Part shown: positions 16,389 through 64,000 of the stretch, in pieces
Layout: every line of letters begins with the position of its first letter
How positions within the stretch are numbered: the first letter of the stretch is position 1
Notes under the pieces: model-generated
Told to the model about the DNA's origin: nothing
The model's database searches: none
What the model saw: only the letters and a program-made list of their open reading frames with translations
Position numbers and translations under genes: made by a program
Source: Charina bottae
Taxonomy: Eukaryota; Chordata; Lepidosauria; Squamata; Charinaidae
Assembly (NCBI GenBank): GCA_023362775.1
Contig: JALMGJ010000015.1
Location: 25,013,001 to 25,077,000 of the forward strand
Reading direction: 5' to 3'
DNA: 64,000 nucleotides

Positions 16389-17194
16389 GAGTGTCTCAGT
16401 TCTCTGAGTTTAGCTTTAGGACTTCTGGGGTTGCTCCACAAATTCCTGCACAAAACGTCTCAGAAGACCTACTCATGCAAGACCAGGACGATGCCTGCTG
16501 GGTGTGTCACATTTCAGTCTTCTCAGTCTTTTGGATTAAGCGTGTGGGCCACTAAGTTTAAAAAAAAGAGGTGAGTTGCAACTTGCACTCTTTCTCAGTA
16601 ACATATTTAGAGAGAGAGGGGACACGTAAGCACTAAGCTAAAAAAACACGCACAAGCTTTGAGCAGCTTTAGGCTGAACAATTCAGTGAAAGGAAAAAAA
16701 ATCCAGTCACAAGGCATTTCATATCTCAGGCTGAGGCTTCACTCCCTTCCCTGCGTCTGATCAGTAAAAGTGGCCAAAAGAGGTTGGAAGACCCCAGGTC
16801 TGGTCTGGAAAAACAATCTTGCTAAAGAATGTGCCTGGGAACAAAATAAAGGGGGGAAATTCTGAAGGGGTGTTTTGTGCAGTTTTCTAAATCAAATTTC
16901 GAGAACCCACCGAAAACCCTGGTGCCAGACATTCCCACTGCCCCCGTTCAGAGGCCAAGGCCGAGCCTTTGCTGTGATGTAGTCGGAAGAAAGCTGTGTT
17001 AGTCTCTGGAAGCGAAGGATCAGGAATCGCCTGACTGAATGAAATGCGTTAGTTGGAAAAGGCGCAAAGGCGGTGGCTTTGGTGGGCTTCAGCTCACTTC
17101 GTCAGATACATCGAGCGGTCAGGGTTCGGGTGCCCTGAATAAAATGGGCTAATTGGGAAAAGTGCTTCCAGACTCCTCCCAATTTCCTGCGATG
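14131..17194. other. Intergenic sequence between SLC22A31 and ANKRD11
   Basis: No coding exon recognised on either strand; the frames of 100-180 codons here lack family similarity. Composition shifts from GC-rich to AT-rich near 15.8 kb. About 16981-17110 resembles an old dispersed reptile repeat (fragments such as CTGTGTTAGTCTCTGG and GCTTCAGCTCACTTCGTCAG), which I cannot name. Confidence 0.6.
16334..16386. repeat. (GT)n microsatellite
   Basis: About 20 uninterrupted GT units, preceded by a degenerate GAGT/GTGA tract from 16316. Confidence 0.9.
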
Positions 17195-17207
17195 TAGGCA
17201 ACACTCC

Positions 17208-17493
17208 TATCGCAAGTTCGGAGGTTCGAATCCCTAGCCCCACGTGACGGAGTGAGCTCCCGCACTCGCCCCAGCTCTTGCCAACCCAGCAATTCGAAAG
17301 CATGCAAATGCAAGTAGATGAATAGGTACCACTTCGGTGGGAAGGTAACAGCGTTCCGCGTGCGTCATGCGGCCACATGACCGCGGAAGTGTCTTCGGAC
17401 AACGCTGGCTCCTCGGCTAACAAACGGAGATGAGCACCGGCCCCTAGAGTCAGACACAACTGCACTAATGTGCGGGGGGAACCTTTACCTTTC
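17208..17493 (+). mobile_element. Sauria-type SINE, 5'-truncated
   Basis: It shares the body of the 4284 element from just before the B box (GGTTCGAATCC) to the CCTTTACC tail. A perfect 13-bp duplication TAGGCAACACTCC flanks it (17195-17207 and 17494-17506), so truncation occurred at insertion. Confidence 0.93.
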
Positions 17494-17820
17494 TAGGCAA
17501 CACTCCAGCACACAACTTCCTACTTCTCTTCAGCCTGACAATGGCCAACATCTGCCTTGCTTGGCAAAGTCTGGAACTGGCGTACGATGGGGGACATGTT
17601 CAACCTTGTAGGTTCGAGTTCAAATCTTACCTGAGGTATGTCTATCTTTGCTCCTTCAGTTCCCTCTCTGTAAAAATGCCTGTGCATGAGAACTCTCCTC
17701 GGGAATGTACAAGCCACAGCTGTGTGAACCAGGTGAAGAAGGAGAGCCCATTTGGAAACTTTTGGAGAAGCAGAGAAAATCAAAAAGCCCACAGGACACA
17801 CTGGCTTTTTTTTAAAAAAA

Positions 17821-17826
17821 TTTATT
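17821..17826 (-). promoter_or_regulatory. Possible distal ANKRD11 polyadenylation signal
   Basis: AATAAA on the - strand inside an A/T tract. The AT-rich interval upstream to 20.4 kb could be an extended ANKRD11 3'UTR. This is inference; it could equally be a chance AT-rich match. Confidence 0.3.
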
Positions 17827-20474
17827 TATGAACATTATCTCTTGAGGGACAACAGCATCTCTGCACTTCTCTCTGTACATGCAACTGTAGAAAATAACAC
17901 CTGTATTTACTTTGCCTCTTTCTGCAGGAAGTTGTACAGCTAAAGGGCAGTTTTATGGTGGCCTTGGCAGCACCAGCACTGACAAACTATATGTACACAA
18001 ACTACATTGGTAAAAAATAAAAAAATACATGATTACATTACAAACAATGCACCCTGCTGCTGTTTAACTCCACATTCTATGCAAGTTGCACTAGTACAAA
18101 TAAAAGGGTGTGAATTGACCTGTGAGAGTTATTTACATGTATATATACAATTGTCTTGTAGAAGCAATTTAAGGGGGGGTATTTACACGGGTCCAAATCA
18201 ACAGATGCAGGGTATCACACAGTGCCACGCCTAGGCTTCAAAGTGTGGATTTTGGGGTGGGGAGGGGAATCCCATTACCGTCAAGAAGAAAAGGAAAAGG
18301 CAGCTGGATCCCACTGTGGCTTAGAAGGTGAAACACGAGGACAGGTTCTGAGCGGGGTGGACTAGCTGAACCGCAAGTTTCCCAATTATTGATGGGAAGC
18401 TTTCCAGTTACGCTGTGCACCCCCAGCGTGGCAAGACACATTCCCTGCAGTAAAAGGCTTCTCGGGGATGGGGGCTCGGACACTTCCACGGAAATCCTTC
18501 TGACGTGCAAGTTCCCTCAGGCTGCTCTGGGCTGCTGGCCTTGGACCTGGGGCTGGTCAGCCACAAGGAGGGAGCTGGGGGCGGCCAAGACATGCAGCTT
18601 AAGTGCTGCCGACCCAACTCAGAAGTACCGTGTTGGTAGGGAGCATTCGTGCTTCCCTGGTTAAGCAAAGTGGAAGAACCACAATTTCAACCAGAAGTTG
18701 GCTCCATCCACGTTCACAGAAGAGGAAGTGGAAGCCACGCCCCACCACCTCCAAACGAGGCCCCATTCCATAAAGCTATGCTGGCGACCATCTATTGAAA
18801 GCCCCCACATATTTTTAGGCAGAGGTTTTCCTCTACTCACTGCATTCCCAACGGAACTCTCCCTGGCACCAGATACTAAGAAACAATGGCTTGTCATCTG
18901 TTCCCCCCCCCCGCACCCCCACTCCCCACATGCATTTGGTGGAGTTTTATAGGCACAAACTTGCCAGCTAGCAATCCAAGCCAGACAGGAGAGAGGTACC
19001 AATGGAGCAGCTGGCATGGAATGGAATTGAAAGCAGGACCCTCCCTCCTGGCGGGTCGGCCTTTAAGCGGTGGGCTGGCTGATCAGGCCCTGGGGAAATT
19101 TAAGAGAGATGCATCTTCTGCCATTTCTAGCAAGTGTCCTGGGTCTCATGGCAAAGTCTGGGTCTTGCCGGTTCCCCACAATGCAGCACTTTTACAGCCT
19201 GCCTTAGAGAAGGGCTGAAAGCTTGGCAGGCGGGGAGTGGCCTGGCATCCCCCTCTGCCCAAGCCGCGAGCCTCCTCCAATCACAGGAGGTGCAAAAGGG
19301 CAAGGCCTCTTGAGGGAGCCACCCTCCAGGAAGAGGAGCAAGGCCCGGGGCCCAACTCAGCCAGGGTTCCGAGAGATCCTTCCTGGGGGCAGACAGGAGC
19401 CCCACCTTTCTCCTCGCTACACTCACTCGGCCCTCCCCCCGAAATCTCACTACCTTTGCCTTATGTATGACAGCCCATACTCTGAACTGTGGGGCAGTGA
19501 AGTTCCCCTTTGCTAGCACAGGAACGCAACGGTGCGTCGTTCATTCTGAATTCTGTATGCACGTTGCCAAAACGATGCAGATTCAGGAGTAAATCTCTCC
19601 ATAAGCTACGGAACGACAGGTCCACATTTGCCTTCATAAATTTACTTCCGCATCCAGTCTCCTTGGGAGGGTGCTTTCTCCATTCTTTCCTAGCTACCAG
19701 CTCCCCACGACTCAGGGCTGTCAATCCACACGTTCGGGTCTGGAAGCAGCCAGTTGCAAAAGACTTCTGCGAGGGTCACGTCAGAGAACTGAACATTCCT
19801 AGCATACATAACCAGAAAAATACCACTGGCAAAAGTTTTGGAAAATAGGATGCTCCTTGCCCCATCGCGCTCTCAACAGCAAGCTCTGCTCCCTCGGTCA
19901 ACAACCAGAGAGCCTCTTAAGGGGGAGGTTAATCCAATCGAGCTCTGTTCTGAACTTCCTGGTTACAAAATTCTACTACATAATCCACAACGTGGAACCT
20001 GAGAAAAGTTGGACCAGAAACCCCGGTGGCTCTCCTTGCTCTCTTGCGGACACTCCCTCTACAGCGAGCGGCTTGGGCTTCAAGAACTAACGCCGCTGGC
20101 CCTCTTCCGTCCCCATCCCCGAGGTCCACTGGGGTCTTGTTCAGTCCAGACTTTCCCACAGGAGCTCTTTTTCTGCCGGTGTGCAAAGAGCAGCCGCCCG
20201 GTTCCTCGGGCCCCAAAGGGGAGCACAAAGCCTTTCCAAGGTCAGTCCGTTGTGAGATGTCAAGCCTTGCACAGCGAAGGCCCAGGCTGCAGCTCAACAG
20301 TGACAAGGGAGGAAGAAAAGGAAAAGGGGCGGCGTGCAAGCGTGAGCACGTGGCCCGCCCGGGAGACGGATCGCCAGGCCAGCTGCACAGGGCCGAGGGG
20401 GCCCGTCTGGCCCACGGGCTGGAGAAGCACCAGGCGGGAGGGAGGGCTGCCTTGGGTGAACTATACATACAAGG
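17827..20474. other. Non-coding interval downstream of ANKRD11 main 3' end
   Basis: No supported gene. It is AT-rich and UTR-like up to about 18.2 kb, then mixed sequence. It may be intergenic or a long alternative 3'UTR of ANKRD11. Confidence 0.45.
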
Positions 20475-20492
20475 GTCATTTTAATTAATTAA

Positions 20493-20498
20493 TTTATT
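20493..20498 (-). promoter_or_regulatory. ANKRD11: Polyadenylation signal AATAAA of ANKRD11
   Basis: TTTATT on the + strand reads AATAAA in the gene direction, about 1.1 kb past the stop codon, within a strongly AT-rich stretch. Confidence 0.65.
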
Positions 20499-20744
20499 TC
20501 TTTACACATGACTGAAAGTGATGTTACAGTACATAAGTTATTTACAACTGTGCAGTAATGTGTTGCAAAATAAATTATCTAGAAGGCAGCAAAAAGTACA
20601 TTGTTAATGTATATAAAACTGTACAGCTTTTAAGGGATACAATTTCTTTTTATATGAGTATTGGCTCTTGTAGTGTTTTATCTTTTTCTTTTTTCAAGTT
20701 ATGGTCTCAAGAAAGAGAAACAAAATGCCCAAGATTAAAGGAAA

Positions 20745-20754
20745 AATATATATT

Positions 20755-20806
<52 letters not shown>
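20745..20806. repeat. (AT)n microsatellite in ANKRD11 3'UTR
   Basis: About 60 bp of alternating A/T with a short T run, inside the transcribed 3'UTR. Confidence 0.9.
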
Positions 20807-20811
<5 letters not shown>

Positions 20812-21197
20812 CACCACGTGGATTTTACTCCACTTAAAAACAGAATTGCACAGTCCTCGCTCTGCGCCACTTACTTCTCTGTTCTCCGTGGTCAGGCGCC
20901 TCCCCAGGTTTTGGTTGCTTGAAAGATGCCCCCCGTTTCCAGTCCAGTGGTGTGACTCTCCGCACCACCTCCAGGGTGCAGCTCGGTGCCTTCCTGATCT
21001 GTGGCCTCGTTGCAGCAAGAAGCTAAAGCATGGCCCGCTCTTCCGTCCGCCATCCCCCGAGTTTGGACCTGCAGGGTCTCGGAGGGAAGGTCCACCCACA
21101 GGCAAATGGAAGAATCAAAGCGCTTGAAACGGCAGAAATCGCGAGCGCACCAAGGCTGCGGCGGCCTCACGTCTCGGCAGCTGCTGCAGCACCACCA

Positions 21198-21199
<2 letters not shown>

Positions 21200-21240
<41 letters not shown>
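21200..21240. repeat. (GA)n microsatellite in ANKRD11 3'UTR
   Basis: About 20 GA units (TC in the mRNA sense), inside the ANKRD11 3'UTR. Confidence 0.9.
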
Positions 21241-21243
<3 letters not shown>

Positions 21244-21606
21244 AGACTCTCCCCTCGGAGTCTTCCAGCACCGCCAAGTCTCTCTTCCTTCCGCCGGTCC
21301 TGAACACGCAGCCGTGTGCAGGCTGCCTTCTGCCACAGAGGGTGGCGCGAAAGGAGCTGTGCCTCTCCTTCCCCTGCTCCTGCGGCCTGGCGCGCATGGA
21401 GGCTCCATGAAGGAAGTGCCACTTGTCGCTCTGTCACTGATGTTCTGCTTCCTCCTCGTCTGACTAGGGATTCATCAGCAAGCAGTTGTGTCTGTGTCTG
21501 TGTGTGCGTGCGTGTGAATGCCTACGCCCATCCTGGAGAGGGGAGCTAGGGGGTGGGCACCCAGCCATGCCAGTTTGCAGTCAGAATGTCTCCGGGCGTG
21601 GTACTG

Positions 21607-60098
<38,492 letters not shown>

Positions 60099-61369
60099 CT
60101 AGAAAGGAGACAGGAAAATTAGGGTTTTCACAAAGGCCCTGATATTTGCTATCGGCACAGTTGATTTTCTTAAGCAAATTTACTATTGAACTACCGTCCA
60201 CAGAAAAATGTATGCTTGTCTGCACCTTCCCAGAGTTCATAACGGTTGCAAGATAGCTGTCAACGCTCTTACTTCATGGTGTGGCTTTGTGCAATTTTAA
60301 CCTCTGCAAAATGGTCTTGCAACTCCTAGTTCAAAGGCAACTGTGCAATACTGATGGGGGTTAATCATGGGGGTTGTGTTCACAGACAACACAATAATGA
60401 ATAACGAGACCTTGAGTTTATGGGAACCAAGGGAGCTGTATGCCAGAGCCGATGGTCATCTTCTTCCTTGCGCAGAGGTTCTCTGCACTCTCTACTTGCA
60501 TCGGTCCCCTCCCCTCCTTCAGATGGAGTCGCCCCACTCGCACGATGTGGCTCACGCTGGTTTCTCTGCACAGTTCTTTTGTTATCTCAGTGGAGGGGCC
60601 TTTTGAGCACACTGCAGGACCTCAGTGCTGCCCACAGACCACTTGCAGCTGTGCACCACATGGTTATCGGTGCAAGCCGTACGGCTCTTTCATGATCTCA
60701 GCACAATTCACAATTCACAGGCCCCTCTACTGGGACCGAGAAAGAGGAGAGAACTCAGTTTAGACCACGTGGTACATGTAGGTGACTCCCTCCATCATTG
60801 GCCAAGCAAGTTGCTCAAAGAAGAAGAAAGCTGTGAAGAAAGTCTATGGATGCATCAAGATCCATCACAACTGAGAAGAAAGAGAAGCAAATACAGGGAC
60901 ATTGTACAGATGATGTAACTGTAACCTTTGAAACGATATCTATGCATACACAAGAGCCCATCTGTGCATGCCTAAAGTAACAAAAAGGGAACCTTTACAT
61001 GTATGCTGAGGTCTGCACATGCAGAACTGCAGACAATGAGTGCTGCTTGTACTGATTCCATCGGGCTTTAGGTGGGATGTTAGAGACTGCTTAGCTGCCC
61101 TGTTCCTGCTGTGGACTGAGGATGATTTGAAAACTTTCTAATTATCAAATGCACCTACTAAATGTTTTCTATATCAACACTTGTGTTCAGCAATGTAACA
61201 CTACTACTGCCCGCCCATCCCAACTAAAGTTTACCCAAATTCAAAGTAAAGCGAACGGGAGGTTCTGAGTAGTTCTACAAGAAACAGAAATGCCTGAAGC
61301 TGACAGTCTGCAACGGGCCTTCAGGCTTTTTAGCTGGGGTTCCTGCAGAGGTGAAGTGGGTTTGAATAG

Positions 61370-61720
61370 GTGCTGCTTTTATTTTATTTTTTTATTTTTT
61401 TAAAAGACTGTATACCACCCCTCAAAGCCAGGTTTTCTCAGGGCAGCTTACTACATTCTGAGGAATTTCTAAAACAAAAATATTCAAATGCTGTAATTAA
61501 AATGCATAATATTACAACAATAAAGCAATAATAAAACAAAACATTTCCAAAAAAGAAGCATTTTAAAAAAACCAACAGGCTTATTAAAATGTCTGGGAGA
61601 ATAAAACCATTTCCGCCTCATGCTGAAAAGACAAAACTGGGGGCAGGGGTACTCCGCTGGGGAGAGCATTCGGGTAAAGGGGCTGCCACTGAAAAGCCCC
61701 GGCCCTTTCTGATCTAAGTG
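61370..61720. mobile_element. Degraded LINE 3'-end-like repeat
   Basis: T-rich start, TATACCACCCCTCAAAGCC and GGGCAGCTTAC (LINE 3'-end-like, reversed). Then GGGGAGAGCATTCGGG and GCCACTGAAAAGCCC, phrases common in squamate dispersed repeats. Family not assigned. Confidence 0.45.
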
Positions 61721-61952
61721 CTATGCTTGCAGGCTATGAGCTCTGTGATCCAAAGAAATTTGCGCGGCCCACTGCCAGCGTTGTCACAAAGACATTGCCT
61801 TAGATGAAAGCTCATCAATATTAGTGGCAACGGAACAGGATGAAAGAGGAGTATTTTTCCAATAACAATATACACCAATTTTTGCATTGTGGGAACATGC
61901 AATTTAAAAATATGTTCATTATCCAGGGTTAAAATCGGTCCATTCCATTAAA

Positions 61953-61984
61953 AACATGTGCGCGCGTGTGTGTGCGTGTGTGTA
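61953..61984. repeat. Alternating GC/GT purine-pyrimidine tract
   Basis: GTGCGCGCGTGTGTGTGC-type alternation of about 30 bp, potentially Z-DNA forming. Confidence 0.7.
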
Positions 61985-62560
61985 TTTTAATCCTGATTTA
62001 TTGACTCACTCAGGGTTGCAAGGAGGCTATTTTGGAAGGCCTCAAAAACAGATGAATCAGTTTCTAAGCCCATTATGTTAGAGACATATTGTTATAATCA
62101 GCTAGGTATCTGGACCAGTTACCTGGAGTCTTTTAGAAAACTTGTGACTTGAACACTGAAAGAAGACTCTGACGTCAACAATGTCAGAAGCACATTAGGA
62201 ATAAATGATACCATACAAAATATTTCAAAGCAGAATGTCCAATAACTATTAGTTATCCTCAGGAATCATTTGCTGTTACATGCCTTGTAAAAAAGTTTAA
62301 GAGTGTCATGAATGTCAGGTGGACCAATCAGCTAATGCATCTGCTGATTTGAAAATACTTCTTAACAAAGTTGTGCCCTACACAAAGGCTTAGACTTTTC
62401 CCATTAGGCTTAACTTTCAAGGACCAAAAGTTCCAGGAGCTGCATTTCAGAAATAACAACAAATGAGGGAGCCGATATGAAGTCATGCTTACGAAGTTGA
62501 ATCAGAACTCACGAGACACAGGTTCAAGCCCATCCTCAACCATGAAAACTCACTGGGCTG

Positions 62561-62561
62561 G

Positions 62562-62616
<55 letters not shown>
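62561..62616. repeat. (TATC)n microsatellite
   Basis: About 14 TATC units joined to the LINE 3'-end fragment that follows. Confidence 0.92.
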
Positions 62617-62680
62617 ATTTATACCCCGCCTATCCCCTCCCTAATGGAGGGCTCTAGGCGGCTTACAATCATGTACTTCA
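62617..62680 (-). mobile_element. LINE 3'-end fragment
   Basis: TTTATACCCCGCCTATCCCC and GGCTCTAGGCGGCTTACAAT, nearly identical to 50695-50750; same family, antisense. Confidence 0.65.
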
Positions 62681-62699
62681 ATTTTTATACAATCATATC

Positions 62700-62935
62700 A
62701 TACAATACCCGCGCGATTAGGGAGGGGGTGAGGGAACCGGCTCTTCTTTTCCAGGCATCGGAACTACAAGTCCCAGAATGCCTCGCTTTTCGGAGCCGGC
62801 TGCTGACATCCCGGAAGTTGTAACTGGGGATCCGTCGTCCTCTGCCGCCGTCCTCAGCCGCCATTCCGGCTTCTCCCGATCTCCGTCTCCGTCTTCAGCT
62901 CCGAGGCGACTCCCTGACAGGATGCCAGCATATTG
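62700..62935. promoter_or_regulatory. CpG-rich promoter-like patch with ZNF143-type motif
   Basis: About 230 bp with many CpGs (CCGTCGTCC, GCCGCC, CTCCGAGGCG) in an AT-rich intron. AACTACAAGTCCCAGAATGCC at 62761-62781 resembles the ZNF143/THAP11 site. It looks like a housekeeping promoter and 5'UTR (+), but no coding exon can be shown. It could be an ANKRD11 alternative promoter, a nested gene's first exon, or a repeat relic. Confidence 0.35.
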
Positions 62936-62942
62936 CCCCACG

Positions 62943-63110
62943 TGAGTGGTACCCATTTATCTACTTGCTTATTTAGCTTTCGAATCGCTGGGTTGGCAGA
63001 GAGCTGGGGCTAGTGACGAGAGCTCACCTCGCCACGCGGATTCGAACTGCCGACCTTATGGTCGGCAGACTAACAGCTCAGCGGTTTAACCCGCTGAGCT
63101 ACTGCACCCC
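62943..63110 (-). mobile_element. Sauria-type SINE, head and body only, antisense
   Basis: Reversed Sauria phrases: GTGGTACCCATTTATCTACTTGC, TTTCGAATCGCTGGGTTGGC, GAGCTGGGGCTAGTGACGAG and GGATTCGAACTGCCGACC, ending CGGTTTAACCCGCTGAGCTACTGCACCCC (tRNA-like head). The BovB-like 3' part is absent. The left limit is fuzzy; similarity may start a few bases earlier. Confidence 0.75.
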
Positions 63111-63269
63111 TAATTATGGTCCTCAACCCAACCTTATATGGCTGCTGTTGTAGAGAAAAACTGGAGAAGGAAGTGCTACATACATGAGCTCCTAGAGGAA
63201 GGCAGGGAATCTGTTAATAAAGTAACTGACATGTAAATTACAAATTCCAGAACAATAATTGAAATATAT

Positions 63270-63385
63270 TTATTTATTCATTACATTATATATTCTTCTA
63301 TATGCTGGTTTTTAGTTGTAAGCCGCCCAGAGTTGTTTAAGTGTCAGGCGGCCTATAAATTAAATTTAAATAAATAAATACATTT
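63270..63385 (+). mobile_element. CR1/L2-group LINE 3' end
   Basis: TTGTAAGCCGCCCAGAGTTG, then GGCGGCCTATAAATT and an AAATAAATAAATA tail: the sense form of the squamate LINE terminus. Confidence 0.7.
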
Positions 63386-64000
63386 TGATTATTGTTCTGG
63401 AACTTGCAGTTTACACGTCAGTTACTTAATGAATTGAGGTTCACTCTTAAGAAGCTGTTTTCAGCTCAGCAAATATTTTCTATTCTTTTTAACTTTCTCT
63501 GTGGTCAACTGAGGACTGCACAGGAAGACATTATGCCATTTAAAGTTCAGTGCATCTAAAGGCCTTCGGTTGGGGAAGGCTGCTATATAAGGGGTTTGAA
63601 TATGCATGCATGCATTCATCATATCTAAACTGGTATGATGAAGCTCTTGGGCAGGATAAAGAGACTGCAGACTAACTTTGTTTTAAATAAAAGTGTACAT
63701 CAAATAAAAGTGTGCATCAACATTTTAGCTAGTCTAACTCCTTCCTGATGTAAATTATCCTGAAAATAGAACATTAATTATTGTAGTTCATTTAAGACTA
63801 TTTTGAGAAATCCATATAATCTTGTCAACAAGAGTCCTGTTCCCCCAAAAAAAGTTTGTTGATGTTTGTGTGTATGGGGGGGAGGGGAATGCCACACAGT
63901 AATGCTGGCTGCTTCACTCATAAAATGGGTAGTTCAGTGTGCCATCACAGTCACAGCAATGAGACCATGCCATCGCTGTATGTCTAATGTTCCTTTCTCT

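Larger units (their letters stand above)
20475..21606 (-). other. ANKRD11: ANKRD11 3' untranslated region (proximal form)
   Basis: About 1.1 kb between the ANKRD11 stop and the AATAAA at 20498-20493 (- strand). AT-rich near the 3' end, and interrupted by an (AT)n and a (GA)n microsatellite. The end point is inferred from signal spacing. Confidence 0.65.
60099..64000 (-). other. ANKRD11 5' intron (continues beyond window)
   Basis: No exon encoding the missing N-terminal residues was found here, so the intron or 5' region continues past the window edge. It contains LINE-tail and SINE fragments and a CpG-rich promoter-like patch at 62700-62935. The interval 60.3-61.3 kb holds nothing I can identify. 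Confidence 0.65.

Noticed and set aside
62922..62941. ATG with codons MPAYCPT and a GT donor look-alike, resembling a THAP-type start
   Set aside because: Seven codons are too few to assign, and the donor and last codons overlap the edge of an antisense Sauria SINE. Kept only as part of a promoter-like finding.

Overview
This is a vertebrate nuclear genome window, almost certainly from a squamate reptile (lizard or snake). The repeats point there: Sauria-type tRNA-derived SINEs with the BovB-like CCTTTACCTTT tail, a second MIR/CORE-like tRNA-SINE family, degraded CR1/L2-group and L1 LINE fragments, hAT-type foldback elements and many long microsatellites. Nothing in the window is bacterial or viral. 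The species cannot be named from the sequence.

Three spliced protein-coding genes were rebuilt exon by exon, with reading phase checked across every junction. (1) The 3' part of CDH15 (M-cadherin), + strand, ten exons from 445 to 7348, with polyadenylation signal at 7887. Earlier exons lie left of the window. (2) SLC22A31, - strand, nine exons from 13784 down to 8148, an uninterrupted 593-residue SLC22/MFS transporter with its GC-rich promoter around 13.2-14.1 kb. (3) ANKRD11, - strand, ten coding exons from 60098 down to 21607, including one giant exon of 6,692 bp (28611-35302). Its first coding exon(s) lie right of the window. The order and strands CDH15(+) / SLC22A31(-) / ANKRD11(-) match human chromosome 16q24.3, which supports the names independently.

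Layout: 1-7.9 kb is GC-rich CDH15 with short introns. At 7.89-7.94 kb CDH15 and SLC22A31 converge tail to tail, with opposing AATAAA signals 38 bp apart. 8.1-13.8 kb is SLC22A31. 14-20.5 kb is intergenic or distal 3' sequence, becoming AT-rich. 20.5-21.6 kb is the ANKRD11 3'UTR. 21.6-64 kb is ANKRD11 exons and repeat-bearing introns, including a 20.5-kb intron (39491-59959) with most of the LINE and SINE debris and a seven-copy 102-bp satellite made from a SINE core.

The genes do unrelated jobs: Ca2+-dependent cell adhesion in the myogenic lineage, plasma-membrane solute transport, and chromatin-linked transcriptional regulation. They are neighbours by conserved synteny, not as a functional unit. 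I found no convincing undescribed gene system. The observations most worth checking are the abutting 3' ends of the convergent genes, a GC-AG intron in ANKRD11, the 102-bp SINE-derived tandem array, and a small CpG-rich promoter-like patch with a ZNF143-type motif in an ANKRD11 intron.
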